From assembly GCF_022627325.1 (NCBI RefSeq), contig NZ_JAETZZ010000005.1:62001-126000 (forward strand): a stretch of 64,000 nt of DNA. The letters run 5' to 3'. The DNA comes from Pseudomonas putida (GTDB taxonomy: Bacteria; Pseudomonadota; Gammaproteobacteria; Pseudomonadales; Pseudomonadaceae). The translations under genes and the position numbers were made by a program. Shown here piece by piece: positions 18,801-29,381 of this stretch (positions are counted from its first letter, which is position 1; each line of letters begins with the position of its first letter). A model generated the notes under the pieces. That model saw only the letters and a list, made by a program, of their open reading frames with translations, made no database searches and was not told the origin of the DNA.

Positions 18801-21800
18801 GTAGGCCGGGTGTTGCGGCAGGTTGAGGTTGTCTAGCGGCGCATCGCTGTAGGCGCACAGGCTTGCGGCATCGTCCTCCAGGCTCCAGCTGGCCACCCCG
18901 CCTGGCAACTCGCCCAGGGTTTGGAGCAGCGCGCGCTGGCTCAGCAGCAGGCCGATGCGGCTGTCCTCGATCATGTAGCGCAGGCGGTCGAGCGGGTATT
19001 CCGGATCGAGCGGCACATAGGCGCCGCCGGCCTTGAGGATGGCCAACAGGCCAACGACCATTTCCAGCGAACGCTCCAGGGCCAGGCCCACGCGCACCTG
19101 CGGGCCGACGCCACGCTCGCGCAGGGCACGGGCCAGGCGGTTGGCCTGCTGGTCGAGTTCGGCATAGCTCAGGTGCTGGCCGGCAAAGGTCAGCGCGCCG
19201 GCCTGCGGGGTGCGCGCGGCCTGGGCGGCGAACAGGCCGTGCAGGGTCTGGTCGAGGGCATAGTGATGTTCGCCTTGCAGCTGACCGATCATCACCTGCC
19301 GCTCGGCGTCGGCCAGCATTGGCAGTTCGCAAAGGCGCTGCTCGGGGTCGTCGAGCAGGCCAGTCAGCAGTTGCTGCCAGTGCTCGGCCATGCGCGCGAT
19401 GCGCGGCTCGTCGAACAGGTCGCGGCTGTAGGTCAGGCAGCAACCCAGGCGGCCGTCGAGGTCGGTGACTTCCAGATACAGGTCGAACTTGGTGGCGCTG
19501 GCGTCGTTGACCAGATAATCCACCTGCATGCCGGCCAGCTCGCGGCTTTGCTGGAAGGCCCAGCGCTGCACGTTGCACATCACCTGGAACAGCGGGTTGT
19601 AGGCACTGCTGCGCGGTGGCTGCAGGGCTTCGACCAACTGGTCGAATGGCAGGTCCTGGTGCGACTGGCCTTCGATGGCGGCCTGGCGCACCTGGTCGAG
19701 CAAGGCGGCTACGCTCATCTGCCCGTCCACCTCGCAGCGCAGCACTTGGGTGTTGAGGAAGGCGCCGATCAGCCCTTCGCTTTCGGGGCGGATGCGGTTG
19801 GCCACGGGCGCGCCGATGCGCAGGTCACGCTGGCCGCTGTAGCGGTGGAGCAAGGCGGCCAGGGTGGCGGTCATGGTCATGAACAGGGTCAAGCCGCGCT
19901 GGCTGTTGAAGGCATGCACGCGGGCCACCAGGGCCGGGTCCAGATCGAAGCGGTACAGCTCGCCACGGTGGCTTTGCACAGCCGGGCGTGGCCGGTCTGC
20001 CGGCAGGGCCAGCACCGGGTGCTCATCGCCCAGGCGGGCTTTCCAGTAGGCCAGTTGACGCGCCCCTTCGCCGCTTTCCAGCCACTGCCGCTGCCACACG
20101 CTGTAGTCCAGGTACTGCACTGGCAACGGCGTCAGCGGCGACTCGCGCTCATCGACGAACGCTTCGTACAGCTCGCCCAGTTCGCGGGCGAAGATGTCCA
20201 TGGCCCAACCTTCGGTGACGATGTGGTGCAGGGTGAGCACGAAATAGTGCTCGCGCTCCGCGGCCTTGACCAGGCAGGCGCGCAGCAGTGGGCCACGCTC
20301 CAGGTCGAACGGCTGGTGCGCCTGGGCCTCGGCCAATTGCTCCAGGCGCTGTTCGCGCAGGGCTGCTGGCAAACTGCTGAGATCCTGCCAGTCCAGGTGC
20401 ACGGCGCTGTCAGCGGCCACGCACTGGTACGGCACACCGTCGATGGCGGGGAACGTGGTGCGGAGGGTTTCGTGGCGCACGATCAACGCCTGCAGCGCAC
20501 GCTCGAAGGCATCCACATGCAATGTGCCGCGCAGGCGCGCCATGCCGCCGACGTTGTAGGCCGGGCTGTCCGGCTCCATTTGCCAGAGGAACCACATGCG
20601 CTGTTGCGAATACGACAGCGGCACGGCCTGGCGGCGGTCGACGCGGGTGATCTCGCCTTGCAGGTTGCGTTCACCGGCATCGCGGATACGGGCGATCTCG
20701 GCGCAGAAGGTGCCCAGTTCGCTGGCCTCGAACAACACTTTCAGCGGCAGCTCGACGTCGCACGCCTGGCGGGTGCGTGAGACGATCTGGGTGGCCAGCA
20801 ACGAGTGGCCACCGAGGGCGAAGAAGTCGTCGTGCAGGCCGATGCGCGGCAGGTTGAGCACTTCACGCCAGATCGCCACGACCTCCTGTTCGAGCGCCGT
20901 TTGCGGTTCGACATGTTCACGCTGCTGCCAGGCCGGTGCCGGCAGGGCCTTGCGGTCGACTTTGCCGCTGGGGCCCAGCGGCATGTGTTCAAGCGCGATC
21001 AACTGCGCCGGCACCATGTAGGCCGGCAGGCGCTCGGCCAGGTTGGCCAGCAGCGTTTCAGCCTGGGCCGAGCCGCTGTAGTAGCCGACCAGTTGCGCCC
21101 CGACAGCGTCCTGGTGAATCAGCACCAGCGCCTGTTCGACACCCGGCTGGCTGAGCAGGCAGGCCTGAACTTCTTCCGGTTCGACGCGAAAGCCCCGCAC
21201 CTTCACTTGCTGATCCAGACGGCCGAGGTACTCCAGGGCTTGTGCCTGCCAGCGGGCACGGTCGCCACTGCGGTACAGGCGCTCGCCGTTGCCATCGGCC
21301 TGGGGCACGAAGCGCTCGGCGGTCAGGCCTGGGCGGCCCAGGTAGCCGCGGGCCAGGCCCGCGCCACCGAGGTACAACTCACCCGGTACGCCTGGCGCAG
21401 CCAGCTGCAGGTCGGCATCCAGCACGCGGCAGATCACGTTGCCCAGCGGGCGACCGATGGGCGAACGCTGGCCGTCCTCGGCCTGGCAGTGCCAGTGGGT
21501 GACGTTGATGGCGGTTTCGGTCGGGCCGTAGCGGTTGTGCAGCTGCACCTGCGGCAGCAGTTGCAGCACGCGGTCACGCAGGTTAGCCGGCAGCGCTTCG
21601 CCACCAGAGTACAACCGGCGCAGGCTGGTGCAGCCTGCGGCCAGCGGCTCTTGCACGAACACCTGCAACAGCGGCGGCACAAAGTGCAGCGTGGTGACCT
21701 GATGCGCCTGCACCAGTGCGGCGATACGTTGCGGGTCGCGGTGTTCACCGGGGCCTGCGAGCACCAGTTTGCAGCCGGTGATCAGCGGCCAGAAGCACTC

Positions 21801-24800
21801 CCACACCGACACATCGAAGCTGATCGGCGCCTTCTGCATCAGCACGTCGCTGTCATCCAGCGCGTAGGTGGCCTGCATCCACTGCAGGCGCTCGGCCAGG
21901 GCCGCGTGGGTATTGCCCACGCCTTTGGGCTGGCCAGTGGAGCCGGAGGTATAAATCACGTAGGCGAGGTTGTCGCCGTGCAGGTGCAGGCCCGGCGCTT
22001 GGCTGGGCCAGCTGTCCAGGTGCAGCTGGTCGAGGGCGATGGCGCTGACGCCGTCGACCTGCGGCAAGCTGGCGAGCATGGCGCTGTTGCTCAACAACAG
22101 GCTGGCCTGGCAATCGCGCAGCATGTAAGCCAGGCGCTCGGCGGGGTAGTCGACGTCCAGCGGCACATAGGCGCCACCCGCCTTGAGGATGGCCAGCAGG
22201 CCAACCAGCAGTTGCGGCGAGCGCTCGACGGCGATGGCCACGCAGGTGTCGGGGCCAACGCCCTTGTCGCGCAGGTAATGGGCCAGGCGGTTGGCCTGCT
22301 GATGCAGTTCGGCGTAGTCAAGGCTGCCGCCTTGCCAGGCCAGCGCAGTGCGCTCGGGCGTCAGGCGCGCTTGTTCGTTGAGCTGCTCGACCACCAGACG
22401 CTGCGGCACCGGCGCCGGAGCCTGGCCCCAGGCCAACAGTTGCTGGCGGCCTTGCTCGTCCAGCAAGTCGACGTCGCCCACGGCCAGCTGCGGTTGTGCG
22501 CACACCTGTTCGAGCAGCGCCAGCAGGTGCTGGGACAGGCGCTTCACAGTGCCCTCGGCAAACAGCTCGGAGGCATAGTCGAAGGCCAGGCTCAGGCGGC
22601 CCTGGTGGTCTTCCTCGCTGTGCAGCTGCAGGTCGAACTTGGCTTCGCGGCTGTGCCATGGCAACTCTTCTGCCAGCAGGCCCGGCAGGCGGCGCAAGGC
22701 CGAGAGGTCGCGCTGCTGGTGGTTGAACATCACCTGGAACAGGCCTTGTTCACGGGCCTCGGGCAGCGCTTCGAGCAGTTGCTCGAACGGCAGGTCCTGG
22801 TGGGCCTGGGCATCCAGGGTGGCCTGGCGCACCTGGGCCAGCAGTGCGCTGAATGGCAGGCGGCCATCGAGTTGCGCACGCAGTACCTGGGTGTTGATGA
22901 AGAAGCCGACCATGCCCTGGGTTTCCTGGCGAGGGCGGTTGGCGTTCGGCACGCCGACGCGGATTTCCGCCTGGCCGGTGTAGCGGTGCAGCAGGCCTTG
23001 CCAGGCGGCCAGCAAGACCATGAACAGGCTGGCTTGCTGTTCGCGGGCCAGGCCCTTTAGGGCGTCGCTGAGCGCAGCCGGTACCTTGAGGCTCAAGCGT
23101 GCGGCGCGGCGAGTCTGTTGGGTGGAACGCGGCCGGTCGGGGTGCAGGTCGAGCACCGGCAGCGTCCCGCCCAGCTGTGCCTTCCAGTAGTCCAGTTGAC
23201 GGGCGCTTTCGCCGTCGGCCAGCCATTGGCGCTGCCAGCTGCCGTAGTCGGCGTACCCCAGCGGCAGCGGCGCCAGCGCGGCTTGCAGACCCTGGCAGCG
23301 GGCCGCATACAGTTTGGCGAACTCGTCGAGCAGGATATTCAGCGACCAGCCATCGGCGACGATGTGGTGCAAGGTCACCCACAGTTGATGATCTTCATCG
23401 CCCAGCTGCGCCAGGGTCACACGCAGCAGTGGCCCTTGGGTCAGATCGAACGGTTGCTGGGCTTCGGCTTCGCGGCGCTCGGCCACTTCGCTGGCCGTCA
23501 GCCCTTGCAGGTCCAGGCGCTGCAGATTGAAAGGCTGCTCGGGCAGGATGTGCTGCAGGGCCTGGCCATCTGCTTCGCTGAACACGGTGCGCAGTGCTTC
23601 GTGGCGCTGCACCAGCGCCTGGAACGCGCCTTCCAGCGCGGCCTGGTGCAGCTCGCCGCGCAGGTGCAGGCCGGCGGGAATGTTGTAGGCCGCCGAGTGC
23701 GGCTCCAGTTGCCACAGCAACCACAGGCGGTTTTGCGCCAGCGACTGCGCCAGGGCCTGGCCACGGTCGAGGGCCGCGACAGCTGCCGCGCCACCACCGC
23801 CCTGGGCGATGATCGCCGCCACAGCGGCGCTGTAGTCGGCCAGGGTCGGCGCTTCGAACAAAGTGCGCAGGTTCAGCGAGATACCCAGCTCATCGGCCAG
23901 GCGCGCGGTGACCTGGGTGGCGGCAATGGAGTTACCGCCCAGCAGCAGGAAATGGTCGTCGGCGGCGACCGCTTCGGCGTTGAGAATCTCGCGCCAGACG
24001 CCGGCGATGCGGCCCTGCAGGCCATCACCGGCTGCAGCGGTCTCGGCCGCTTCGGTAGCGTTCGGGAAACGCGCGTAGCAATCCAGGCTGCCGTCATTCA
24101 TGCGCAGGCGGCACGCCGAACGTTGCAGCTTGCCGCTGGAGGTCTTCGGCAGCGCGCCCGGGTTGAGCAACAGAACCACCGCCGGCGCCTGGCGGCAGGC
24201 ATCGGCGATGACCTGGCGCAAGGTCTTGATCAGCGCCTCGGGCGTGACCGCCTTCTGCACGTTGCGGCTGACTTCCACCGCCACGCCGATGCCCTCCTCG
24301 CCCTGATCGTCGACGGCGAACACCGCGACGCGGCCCTTGCGCAGCAGCTCGACTTCGCGCTCCAGGGTTTTTTCCAGGTCCTGCGGGTACAGGTTCTGGC
24401 CGCGCACGATGAGCATGTCCTTCAGGCGCCCAGTGACGAACACTTCGCCGTCGCGCATGAAGCCCAGGTCGCCAGTCCGCAACCAGGTCTGGCCGTCCAT
24501 GGCGACGAAGGTGCGGGCGCTGGCCTCGGGATTGCGCCAGTAGCCCAGGGCGATGCTGGGGCCACCGGCCCAGATCTCGCCCACCCGGTTGTCCTCCAGC
24601 ACTTGCAGGCGCTGCGGCTCGACGATACGCACCGCATGGCCGGGTTGCGGGTAGCCGCAGCTCATCAGCACGCTGCCCTTGCCGGGTTCGGCGCGGTTGG
24701 CGGCAAACGCTTCGGCGTCGAGCTCCAGCGCACCGATGCCCTGGCCACGGCGGCTGCCGCTGACGAACAGGGTGGCTTCGGCCAGGCCATAGCTGGCGAA

Positions 24801-25772
24801 GAAGCTGCTGGGCGTGAAACCACAGGGGGCGAATTTTTCGGCGAAGGTCTCCAGGCTGTCCTGGCGGATGGGCTCGGAGCCGGAATAGGCCACACGCCAG
24901 CGGCTCAAGTCCAGGCCGGCCAGGGCCGCCTCACTGACCCGTTCGCTGCACAGGCGGTAGGCAAAGTCCGGCCCGCCGCTGATGGTCCCGCCGTATTCGC
25001 TGATCGCCTGCAACCAGCGTTGCGGCCGTGCGAGGAAATAACCTGGCGACATCAGCACGCAGGGCACGCCGCTGAAAATCGGCTGCAGCAGCCCGCCGAT
25101 CAGGCCCATGTCGTGGTACAGCGGCAACCAGCTGACGATCACATCGTCGGGGTTGAGGTCGATGCCGAAGCCGTGGCGGATCAATTGCTCGTTGGCCACC
25201 AGGTTGCCGTGGCTGACCTGCACGCCCTTGGGCAGCGCGGTGGAACCGGAGGTGTACTGGAGAAAGGCGATGTCGTCGCCAGCCAGCGCCGGTTCGCGCC
25301 AGGCACTCGCCAACGTTGGGTCCAGGCCATCCACCGCCAGCAGTTCGGGGGCGTTGTCGGCGGCCAGGGCGGGCAGGCCCTGCAAAACCTCATGCAGCGC
25401 TGCCACAGTCAGCAGCAGGCGCGGCTCGGCATCGTCGATGATCGACAGCAGGCGCTCCTGATGATGCTGGCGCGAAGACTCCGGCGGATAGGCCGGCACG
25501 GCAATCACGCCTGCATACAGGCAGCCAAAGAACGCCGCCACGTAATCGGGGCCGCTGGGGAACAGCAACACGGCACGGTCACCGAACGCGGCGCGGCTCT
25601 GCAAGGCGGCGGCGATGGTGCGCGCGCGCAGGTCCAGGTCGCGATAGCTGAGCACGGCCTGCTCGCCTGGAGCATCGGCCAAGAAGCGCAAGGCGATGCG
25701 GTCCGGGGTCTGTGCGGCGCGTTGCGCCAGGGCCTGGACCAGCGAGAGCGGGAGTTCGAAGGCGTCCGTCAT
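12825..25772 (-). CDS. pvdL: Pyoverdine chromophore NRPS PvdL
   Basis: A 4315-residue cytoplasmic nonribosomal peptide synthetase that starts pyoverdine assembly (acyl-L-Glu-D-Tyr-L-Dab, the chromophore precursor). In order, with key motifs by residue: fatty acyl-AMP ligase ([11 protein letters not shown] near 174); carrier 1 (LGGNS near 610); condensation 1 (HHIVADG near 802); adenylation 1 (near 1275); carrier 2 (near 1652); condensation 2 (HHIVTEG near 1850); adenylation 2 (near 2327); carrier 3 (LGGDS near 2722); epimerase (HHLVVDG near 2907); condensation 3 (HHILIDA near 3374); adenylation 3 (near 3859); carrier 4 (near 4247). There is no thioesterase, as expected for the first enzyme. 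The pocket residues I read in adenylation 3 are D-I-W-E-L-T-A-D-D, the known diaminobutyrate code. The epimerase after module 2 fits D-Tyr. A GGAACA site precedes the ATG. Expression should depend on the divergent PvdS. Confidence 0.96.
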   Translation of the reverse strand: MTDAFELPLSLVQALAQRAAQTPDRIALRFLADAPGEQAVLSYRDLDLRARTIAAALQSRAAFGDRAVLLFPSGPDYVAAFFGCLYAGVIAVPAYPPESSRQHHQERLLSIIDDAEPRLLLTVAALHEVLQGLPALAADNAPELLAVDGLDPTLASAWREPALAGDDIAFLQYTSGSTALPKGVQVSHGNLVANEQLIRHGFGIDLNPDDVIVSWLPLYHDMGLIGGLLQPIFSGVPCVLMSPGYFLARPQRWLQAISEYGGTISGGPDFAYRLCSERVSEAALAGLDLSRWRVAYSGSEPIRQDSLETFAEKFAPCGFTPSSFFASYGLAEATLFVSGSRRGQGIGALELDAEAFAANRAEPGKGSVLMSCGYPQPGHAVRIVEPQRLQVLEDNRVGEIWAGGPSIALGYWRNPEASARTFVAMDGQTWLRTGDLGFMRDGEVFVTGRLKDMLIVRGQNLYPQDLEKTLEREVELLRKGRVAVFAVDDQGEEGIGVAVEVSRNVQKAVTPEALIKTLRQVIADACRQAPAVVLLLNPGALPKTSSGKLQRSACRLRMNDGSLDCYARFPNATEAAETAAAGDGLQGRIAGVWREILNAEAVAADDHFLLLGGNSIAATQVTARLADELGISLNLRTLFEAPTLADYSAAVAAIIAQGGGGAAAVAALDRGQALAQSLAQNRLWLLWQLEPHSAAYNIPAGLHLRGELHQAALEGAFQALVQRHEALRTVFSEADGQALQHILPEQPFNLQRLDLQGLTASEVAERREAEAQQPFDLTQGPLLRVTLAQLGDEDHQLWVTLHHIVADGWSLNILLDEFAKLYAARCQGLQAALAPLPLGYADYGSWQRQWLADGESARQLDYWKAQLGGTLPVLDLHPDRPRSTQQTRRAARLSLKVPAALSDALKGLAREQQASLFMVLLAAWQGLLHRYTGQAEIRVGVPNANRPRQETQGMVGFFINTQVLRAQLDGRLPFSALLAQVRQATLDAQAHQDLPFEQLLEALPEAREQGLFQVMFNHQQRDLSALRRLPGLLAEELPWHSREAKFDLQLHSEEDHQGRLSLAFDYASELFAEGTVKRLSQHLLALLEQVCAQPQLAVGDVDLLDEQGRQQLLAWGQAPAPVPQRLVVEQLNEQARLTPERTALAWQGGSLDYAELHQQANRLAHYLRDKGVGPDTCVAIAVERSPQLLVGLLAILKAGGAYVPLDVDYPAERLAYMLRDCQASLLLSNSAMLASLPQVDGVSAIALDQLHLDSWPSQAPGLHLHGDNLAYVIYTSGSTGQPKGVGNTHAALAERLQWMQATYALDDSDVLMQKAPISFDVSVWECFWPLITGCKLVLAGPGEHRDPQRIAALVQAHQVTTLHFVPPLLQVFVQEPLAAGCTSLRRLYSGGEALPANLRDRVLQLLPQVQLHNRYGPTETAINVTHWHCQAEDGQRSPIGRPLGNVICRVLDADLQLAAPGVPGELYLGGAGLARGYLGRPGLTAERFVPQADGNGERLYRSGDRARWQAQALEYLGRLDQQVKVRGFRVEPEEVQACLLSQPGVEQALVLIHQDAVGAQLVGYYSGSAQAETLLANLAERLPAYMVPAQLIALEHMPLGPSGKVDRKALPAPAWQQREHVEPQTALEQEVVAIWREVLNLPRIGLHDDFFALGGHSLLATQIVSRTRQACDVELPLKVLFEASELGTFCAEIARIRDAGERNLQGEITRVDRRQAVPLSYSQQRMWFLWQMEPDSPAYNVGGMARLRGTLHVDAFERALQALIVRHETLRTTFPAIDGVPYQCVAADSAVHLDWQDLSSLPAALREQRLEQLAEAQAHQPFDLERGPLLRACLVKAAEREHYFVLTLHHIVTEGWAMDIFARELGELYEAFVDERESPLTPLPVQYLDYSVWQRQWLESGEGARQLAYWKARLGDEHPVLALPADRPRPAVQSHRGELYRFDLDPALVARVHAFNSQRGLTLFMTMTATLAALLHRYSGQRDLRIGAPVANRIRPESEGLIGAFLNTQVLRCEVDGQMSVAALLDQVRQAAIEGQSHQDLPFDQLVEALQPPRSSAYNPLFQVMCNVQRWAFQQSRELAGMQVDYLVNDASATKFDLYLEVTDLDGRLGCCLTYSRDLFDEPRIARMAEHWQQLLTGLLDDPEQRLCELPMLADAERQVMIGQLQGEHHYALDQTLHGLFAAQAARTPQAGALTFAGQHLSYAELDQQANRLARALRERGVGPQVRVGLALERSLEMVVGLLAILKAGGAYVPLDPEYPLDRLRYMIEDSRIGLLLSQRALLQTLGELPGGVASWSLEDDAASLCAYSDAPLDNLNLPQHPAYLIYTSGSTGKPKGVVVSHGEIAMHCQAVISAFGMRSDDCELHFYSINFDAASERLLVPLLCGARVVLRAQGQWGAEEICQLVREQQVSVLGFTPSYGSQLAQYLASQGEPLPVRLVITGGEALTGEHLARIRQAFAPQQFINAYGPTETVVMPLACVAPDTLPADAGSVPIGRVIGARSAYILDEDLALLPQGGIGELYVGGAGLAQGYHDRPGLSAERFVADPFSPDGGRLYRTGDLVRLRADGLVEYIGRADQQVKIRGFRIELGEIESRLQAHADVDEAVVLALDLPGGKQLVGYLVCKQASVDSEAQAQLREAVKADARQHLPDYMVPAHLVLLASLPLMGNGKLDRRALPMPDLEQARQHYQAPANELEEQLAQIWCEVLNVSRVGVQDNFFELGGDSILSIQVVSRARQLGLQFTPRDLFQHQTIQTLAAVVGRSEIANIIEQGQRQGHSGLTPIQQWFFDSEVAQPHHWNQAVLLQARVPLDSALLERALAALLAHHDSLRLRFTQADGRWQGEYAESPGEQLLWTATVADFNDCQALYTDVQRSLDLEHGPLLRALLVSDGQGAQRLLLAVHHLVVDGVSWRVLLEDLQALYRGQPLAAKTHAMADWAARLASYAGSDSLRDELGWWQDQLGHVRHELPCDHPQGGNLHRHADTLAIALDVEQTRQLLQQAPAAYHTQVNDLLLTALARTLCHWTGDDEVLVQLEGHGRDGLFEDMDLTRSVGWFTSAYPLRLNPQAGNDDRARATSIKRIKEQLREVPHKGQGFGVLRYLADDAGRERMAALPQARITFNYLGQFDQQFDSAALFQPLDAPAGLAHDLDAPLPNWLSVDGQVYGGALQLRWTYSRERFDQQTIARLADAYRHELLALVGHCLAEGTGSFTPSDFPLAHLTQEQIDALPVPAGEIEDVYPLTPMQEGLLLHTLLEPGTGIYYMQDRYRINSALDPQRFAQAWQAVVARHEALRASFSWNAGEAMLQIIHKPGNTPVDYQDWRGLDEAAQEQRLQALHKQEREAGFELLRQAPFHLRLVRVDDERYWFMMSNHHILIDAWCRSLLMNDFFELYQALGEGRQAQLPAPPRYRDYIGWLQRQDLDEARGWWQANLAGFERATAIPSDRPLRNDHAGDGMVVGDCYTRLAVSDGVRLRELAQAHQLTINTFAQAAWALVLARYSGERDVAFGVTVAGRPVSMPQMQRTVGLFINSIALRVQLPEPGQRCSVRQWLQGLLERNMELREYEYLPLVTIQECSELPKGQPLFNSLFVFENAPVETAVLDHAQHLNASSDSGRTHTNFPLTAVCYPGDDLGLHLSFDQRYFDHSTVERLLAEFKRLLLALVQGFEGEVSELPLLGEEEQRFLLDDCNRTEHAYALEQSYVAQFEAQVAAHPERTVARCLEASYDYAGLNLAANRLGHALVAAGAGIDQPIALLAERGLPLLGMIIGSFKAGAGYLPLDPGLPSARLQRIVELSRTPVLVCSAACAEQARLLLDELAGGARPRLLVWEEVQASSVASHDPGIHSRPDNLAYVIYTSGSTGLPKGVMVEQRGMLNNQLSKVPYLALNEHDVIAQTASQSFDISVWQFLAAPLFGARVEIVPNAIAHDPQGLLAHVQATGITMLESVPSLIQGMLANDHQALDGLRWMLPTGEAMPPELAAQWLQRYPHIGLVNAYGPAECSDDVAFFCVDLASTRGSYLPIGTPTDNNRLYLYGEDQTLVPLGAVGELCVAGTGVGRGYVGDPVRTALAFIPHPHGAPGERLYRTGDLARQRPDGVLEYVGRIDHQVKIRGYRIELGEIEARLHEQAEIRDAAVGVQDGVNGKHLVGYLVAHQGVSADATLLEQVKQRLRADLPEYMVPLHWGWFDSLPHNANGKLDRKALPAIDIGGQHGQAYVAPRDELEEVLAGIWADVLKAERVGMHDNFFELGGHSLLATQIASRVQKQLRLNVPLRAMFECSTVEELAEYVRGLQGSALDEGKVDRLSDLMAELEGL

Positions 25773-25862
25773 GGGGTGTTCCTGCCAGTGTCTGGGTAAG
25801 TCGGGCCGGTTGCCCGCGCAAGGTCGGCGGGCAGCGTTCGGCGGCCGGATGTACAGAGGGGA

Positions 25863-25886
25863 ACGGACGGGCGAGGGAAGAAATTA
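25863..25886 (-). promoter_or_regulatory. Candidate PvdS (IS) box for pvdL
   Basis: On the minus strand TAATT (25886-25882) is followed after exactly 16 nt by CGT (25865-25863). The PvdS consensus is TAAAT-N16/17-CGT, so there is one mismatch. It lies about 90 nt upstream of the pvdL start, a suitable distance. A second CGT at 25869-25867 has the wrong spacing. Confidence 0.45.
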
Positions 25887-25981
25887 CCGGGATGAGGCGG
25901 CTTTGTACGCAGCGAAAGGTGAACCGCGTCACGCTCGCCGGCTTAGAACTGAAACTAATAGATACTCATTAACTTTCGTAT

Positions 25982-26010
25982 TTGACAATCATTATCATTC
26001 TGCATAGTTT
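25982..26010 (+). promoter_or_regulatory. pvdS promoter with overlapping Fur box
   Basis: TTGACA (25982-25987), a 17-nt spacer and TAGTTT (26005-26010) form a sigma-70-like promoter. The spacer and -35 hold GACAATCATTATCATTC (25984-26000), a good match to the AT-rich Fur consensus built from repeated GATAAT hexamers. Fur with iron would block polymerase, giving iron repression of pvdS and thereby of the pyoverdine genes. The start codon of pvdS is about 65 nt downstream. Confidence 0.75.
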
Positions 26011-26077
26011 GTCGCACGTCGTAGGAAGCTTCCCTGTGCGGGGTGCTCCTATTCCTCTCTGTGACAAGGTGATTTCC

Positions 26078-26608
26078 ATGGCGGAACAACTATCCACAAG
26101 TAAGTGCGATTCACCATTACTCCAGGCATTCGTCGCCAATCGCAGCATCCTGGTCAAGATCGCGGCGCGCATCACCGGCTGCCGCTCACGCGCCGAAGAC
26201 GTGGTGCAGGACGCGTTCTTCCGGCTCGGCGCCGCCCCGCAGATCACCTCGTCGTTCAAGGCGCAGCTGAGCTACCTGTTCCAGATCGTGCGCAACCTGG
26301 CCATCGACCATTACCGCAAACAGGCGATGGAGCTGAAGTATTCGGGCAGCGAGGAGGAAGGCTTGAACGTGGTCATCCAGAACGCGTCGCCCGAGGCGAC
26401 GCACATCAACCTGGCGGCCCTCGAGCACATTGCCGAGGCGCTGAACGAGCTGCCCCAGCGCACCCGTTACGCTTTCGAGATGTACCGTTTGCACGGTGTG
26501 CCGCAAAAAGACATCGCCAAGGAGCTGGGCGTGTCGCCGACGCTGGTCAACTTCATGATCCGTGATGCGCTGGTGCACTGCCGCAAGACCGCCAGCCGCC
26601 AGGCCTGA
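26078..26608 (+). CDS. pvdS: Extracytoplasmic sigma factor PvdS (PfrI)
   Basis: A 176-residue iron-starvation sigma factor directing transcription of pyoverdine genes. Region 2 shows SRAEDVVQDAFFRLG (about 38-52) and the -10-binding YLFQIVRNLAIDHYRK (about 67-82). Region 4 shows LPQRTRYAFEMYRLHG and a helix-turn-helix (QKDIAKELGVSPTLVNFMI, about 145-163). Start: the ATG at 26078 is preceded by AAGGTGA; an earlier in-frame extension from 25982 runs through the promoter itself and is rejected. The gene is divergent from pvdL and converges on the acetyltransferase gene across a large hairpin. Confidence 0.93.
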   Translation: MAEQLSTSKCDSPLLQAFVANRSILVKIAARITGCRSRAEDVVQDAFFRLGAAPQITSSFKAQLSYLFQIVRNLAIDHYRKQAMELKYSGSEEEGLNVVIQNASPEATHINLAALEHIAEALNELPQRTRYAFEMYRLHGVPQKDIAKELGVSPTLVNFMIRDALVHCRKTASRQA

Positions 26609-26611
26609 CCC

Positions 26612-26697
26612 AGCGGCAAGCTGCAAGCTGCAAGCTGCAAGATGGATCAGCGCCGACCCGCTTTTCTCTTGCAGCTTGAAGCTTGAAGCTTGCCGCT
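26612..26697. repeat. CAAG-rich hairpin element between convergent genes (copy 1)
   Basis: Two 30-nt arms (26612-26641 and 26668-26697) pair at 28 of 30 positions around a 26-nt loop. The arms are built of the 7-nt unit CTGCAAG (left) and CTTGCAG/CTTGAAG (right), flanked by AGCGG and CCGCT. It fills the gap between the convergent ends of pvdS and the acetyltransferase gene. The same element occurs twice between apt and recR. A bidirectional terminator role is inferred. Confidence 0.8.
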
Positions 26698-26704
26698 CCA
26701 GCCC

Positions 26705-27718
26705 CTAAGCGAGGCTGCAGCGGTCGAAGAACCGCTCCCGACCCAGGATCATCAACGCTGCACGTTTGTGCGGGAAGTCGAATTCCTTGTCGCAGTGGAA
26801 GCACTGGTCCTGCATGTAGCCGATCATCTTGCCGTTGTCGGCACGGGGCTCGGCCACCACCCGCTGAGTGCGCGGGTCATCCAGAAACAGGTAGTGCACC
26901 AGCGCCGACAGCCAACTGGCGACCTTGTGCGGCCCCCGATGCGCCTGCTCACCCACCAGCATATGGATGCCACGGTCGTAGTCGTCGGCCTGGTAGAACG
27001 GCGCGATGCGGTCTTCCTTGGCCCAATAAGCCTCGAAGTAGGCAAATGGCTGATCGTCGAAGCAGCCGATCAAGGTCACGGTGTGCGGGTCGGCTTGCAG
27101 CTTGGCCAGGTACTCCCGATGCTGCTCCAGCGACCCGCCCTCCTGCCAGAACTGCTCCACACGCGGATCGTTCTGCCAACGATTGAAGCGCTCCAGGTCC
27201 TGGTCGATCTCCAGGGTGCGCAGCGACACCCAGCTGCCCAGGCGCGCATCGAAGCGCCGATACACCTCGCCACGGGGCTTGGGTGCCCGGCGCGGGTGGC
27301 GCTTGCCATCGCTGAGCTGCATCTGTTGCGGGTATGCGCCCTTGACCGGCTGCGCCAGCCAGGGCTGTGGCAACTGCCAGAACATGGAGCGCTCGCACAG
27401 GTACACGCCTGGCTGTTGCGTGCTGAGCAACAGGCCACTGGCGAGGGCCTCAGGGACAGCCTGCGGCAGGTGCCAGGCAAGGCGCTGGCAGGCTGGGTCA
27501 CGCGACAACAACCAATAACAGGCGGCCCACAGGGCCTGCTCCGGGCGCTCGGGGCACAGGCGTTCAACATGCACCGCCAGGGTAGCGGCTGGCGCCAGGC
27601 GCACCTGGATCAGCGGGCGGCCCTCCAGGGTCAGGCTCAGGCACAGATCGCCCTCTTCAGCGCTGAGGCTACGCCAGCGGGGCTGTGACAAGGGCTGCGA
27701 AGCGGCATCGAAAGGCAT
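26705..27718 (-). CDS. GNAT acetyltransferase of siderophore synthesis (IucB/PvdYII-like)
   Basis: A 337-residue protein whose second half (about 145-335) is a GNAT domain of the siderophore N-acyltransferase type (FNRWQNDPRVEQFWQEGG, YFEAYWAKEDRI, DRGIHMLVGE, then RVVAEPRADNGKMI). Such enzymes acylate N-hydroxylated ornithine or lysine. In pyoverdine systems PvdYII-type enzymes make acetyl-hydroxyornithine. A role in the pyoverdine peptide is supported by position next to pvdS/pvdL and by a consensus PvdS box 43 nt upstream. The N-terminal 130 residues show no motif I recognise. An IucB-like enzyme of another siderophore cannot be excluded. Confidence 0.8.
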   Translation of the reverse strand: MPFDAASQPLSQPRWRSLSAEEGDLCLSLTLEGRPLIQVRLAPAATLAVHVERLCPERPEQALWAACYWLLSRDPACQRLAWHLPQAVPEALASGLLLSTQQPGVYLCERSMFWQLPQPWLAQPVKGAYPQQMQLSDGKRHPRRAPKPRGEVYRRFDARLGSWVSLRTLEIDQDLERFNRWQNDPRVEQFWQEGGSLEQHREYLAKLQADPHTVTLIGCFDDQPFAYFEAYWAKEDRIAPFYQADDYDRGIHMLVGEQAHRGPHKVASWLSALVHYLFLDDPRTQRVVAEPRADNGKMIGYMQDQCFHCDKEFDFPHKRAALMILGRERFFDRCSLA

Positions 27719-27760
27719 GGTCAGGGCTCACAGAAATGAATTGAAGGCTCGCTTCTGAAA

Positions 27761-27784
27761 ACGTCATTGCAATCGGGGAATTTA
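27761..27784 (-). promoter_or_regulatory. Consensus PvdS (IS) box for the acetyltransferase gene
   Basis: Minus strand: TAAAT (27784-27780), 16 nt, CGT (27763-27761), an exact match to the PvdS consensus; the surroundings CTAAATTCCC and GACGT also fit. The first three bases of TAAAT are the stop codon of the upstream solute-binding protein gene. The acetyltransferase ATG is 42 nt further on. Confidence 0.75.
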
Positions 27785-28591
27785 GTCGTGGGGGGCTTGG
27801 ACGGTGATCTGGTAAGGCTGGAAGATGCGGGTCAGCTCGCCGGTATCACGCAGGCGGCGCAGCAACGCGGCCAACTGCGCGTCGCTGATCGGCGCACCGG
27901 GGCGCAGCAGCGCATAGTGATGGTAGACCTGATCGATGCGCGTGGAGGCGATCAGCTGGCCCTGGCTGGCCGGGTTGCGCGCCAGGAAATCACTGAGGTA
28001 CGAGCGCGTCACCAGCGCGATGTCGGCGCGGCCAGCCTGCACCATCAGCAGGTTGCTGTCGTGCGAATAGGTCAGCGTGGCGTTGTAGGCCTTGCGCAGG
28101 TAGTTGGGGTCCGGGTTGAAACGGGCGAATGCATAGTGGTAACCGTTGAACAGCGCCAGGCGCTTGCCGGCAAGGTCATCGAAATAGCGTTGGTCACGGC
28201 CATCGACCTGCTTGGCCACGAACACCTCGGCATCTTCCAGGCCCATGTCCACCGCCTGATGGGGTATTCGCTGCCAGCCCCACTGCGGGTTCTCGAAGAT
28301 GGCCATGTCGGTGCGGCCTTGCTGGAAATCGCCAAAGCGCCGCTGAATCGATGTGGGCACCAGCACGAAGCGATAGTCTTGCTGCAGGCGGTTCAACGCG
28401 TCGACCAGTTGCGGCAGCAACCCGGTGTCCGCGCCCTGCTCGGGGCGCACCGTATAAGGCGGAAAATGCGCGGCACCGATCTTCACCTTGATGGCGTCGG
28501 CTGCCCAGACCGGTGCCGCCAGCCATACAGCGGCCAGCATCAACAGGGTGGTCAAAGCCTTCAGGCCGGGCGCTGGAGTCAAGACGGACAC
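27782..28591 (-). CDS. Periplasmic solute-binding protein, amino-acid-binding type (SBP family 3)
   Basis: A 269-residue protein with a signal peptide (hydrophobic run, cleavage after WAADA, about residue 30). The mature part follows the bilobed pattern of family-3 binding proteins: VKIGAAHFPPYTVRPEQG, GLLPQLVDALN, then TDMAIFENP and a second lobe with LAGKRLALFNGYHYAF. No permease or ATPase genes are adjacent, so it may act with a transporter elsewhere or as a sensor-type orphan. The ligand is unknown. Its stop codon lies inside the PvdS box of the next gene. Confidence 0.72.
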   Translation of the reverse strand: MSVLTPAPGLKALTTLLMLAAVWLAAPVWAADAIKVKIGAAHFPPYTVRPEQGADTGLLPQLVDALNRLQQDYRFVLVPTSIQRRFGDFQQGRTDMAIFENPQWGWQRIPHQAVDMGLEDAEVFVAKQVDGRDQRYFDDLAGKRLALFNGYHYAFARFNPDPNYLRKAYNATLTYSHDSNLLMVQAGRADIALVTRSYLSDFLARNPASQGQLIASTRIDQVYHHYALLRPGAPISDAQLAALLRRLRDTGELTRIFQPYQITVQAPHD

Positions 28592-28745
28592 TCATAACGG
28601 TTCATACCTGGATGCGCTTAAGCTAGGCGTTTTCCTGGCAAGGCACAACTGCTGGTTATGCCAAAGTGAGGGCATTTTGCCAGGGGATGCCGTGACGCCG
28701 GACATTGGCTACGCTGCTCTGGCATGTATGGCGAGGGAGCCTGGT

Positions 28746-29291
28746 ATGGGCCACTGGTTGGTAATCGACCTGGAAGCCACCACCGACGACGGTGGCTGGC
28801 CGGTGACGGAGATGGAAATCATTGAAATCGGCGCCAGCCTGGTGACCCGTGAAGGCCGCGAAGTGGACCACTTCCAGCGCTTCGTGCGGCCCAGGCGGCG
28901 GCCGCAACTGACGCCGTTCTGCCGTGAACTGACTCATATCAGCCAGGCCAGCGTGGACAGCGCGGCGCCATTTCCCGAGGTATGGGCGCGTTTCGAGCGC
29001 TGGCTGGGGCACCACCGTGGGCAATTGCAGGCCTGGGTCAGCTGGGGTGATTACGATCGCCAGCAATTGCTTCAGGAATGGCAGCAACATGAGCTCGACA
29101 GCCTGTTGCACAGCCTGCCGCATATCAACCTCAAGCAGCGCTTCGCCAAGGCTCGTCACCTGCAGCGCCCGATGGGTCTGAACGGTGCCCTGCAACTGGC
29201 CGGCATGCACTTTTGCGGGCAACAGCACCGGGCGCTGGAGGATGCCCGCAATACCGCGCGGCTCTTGCCCTTGAGCCTGCCGGGCATTTGA
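28746..29291 (+). CDS. DEDDh-type 3'-5' exonuclease (DnaQ/KapD-like)
   Basis: A 181-residue nuclease of the DnaQ/RNase T fold. The acidic motif DLEAT (D8, E10) gives metal ligands; FCRELTHIS near residue 60 is typical of KapD/ERI1-like exonucleases. The C-terminal HRALEDARN holds the general-base His and last Asp. Start 28746 is preceded by GAGGGAG at 28732-28738; an ATG at 28728 is in frame, but the catalytic strand normally lies at the extreme N-terminus. Substrate (DNA or RNA) is not evident. It is divergent from the solute-binding protein gene. Confidence 0.82.
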   Translation: MGHWLVIDLEATTDDGGWPVTEMEIIEIGASLVTREGREVDHFQRFVRPRRRPQLTPFCRELTHISQASVDSAAPFPEVWARFERWLGHHRGQLQAWVSWGDYDRQQLLQEWQQHELDSLLHSLPHINLKQRFAKARHLQRPMGLNGALQLAGMHFCGQQHRALEDARNTARLLPLSLPGI

Positions 29292-29381
29292 GCGCAGGCC
29301 ACCTGAAAGCAGATGACGAGGCGGATGGGCTTGGGCATACTGGCCAGCCCTTTTTCATCCCTCTTTTTCAGGAGTCGCCCC

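Noticed and set aside
14235..25799. Several long plus-strand frames (up to 991 codons) opposite pvdL
   Set aside because: Their composition follows from the repeated NRPS modules on the other strand; no ribosome sites or recognisable domains.
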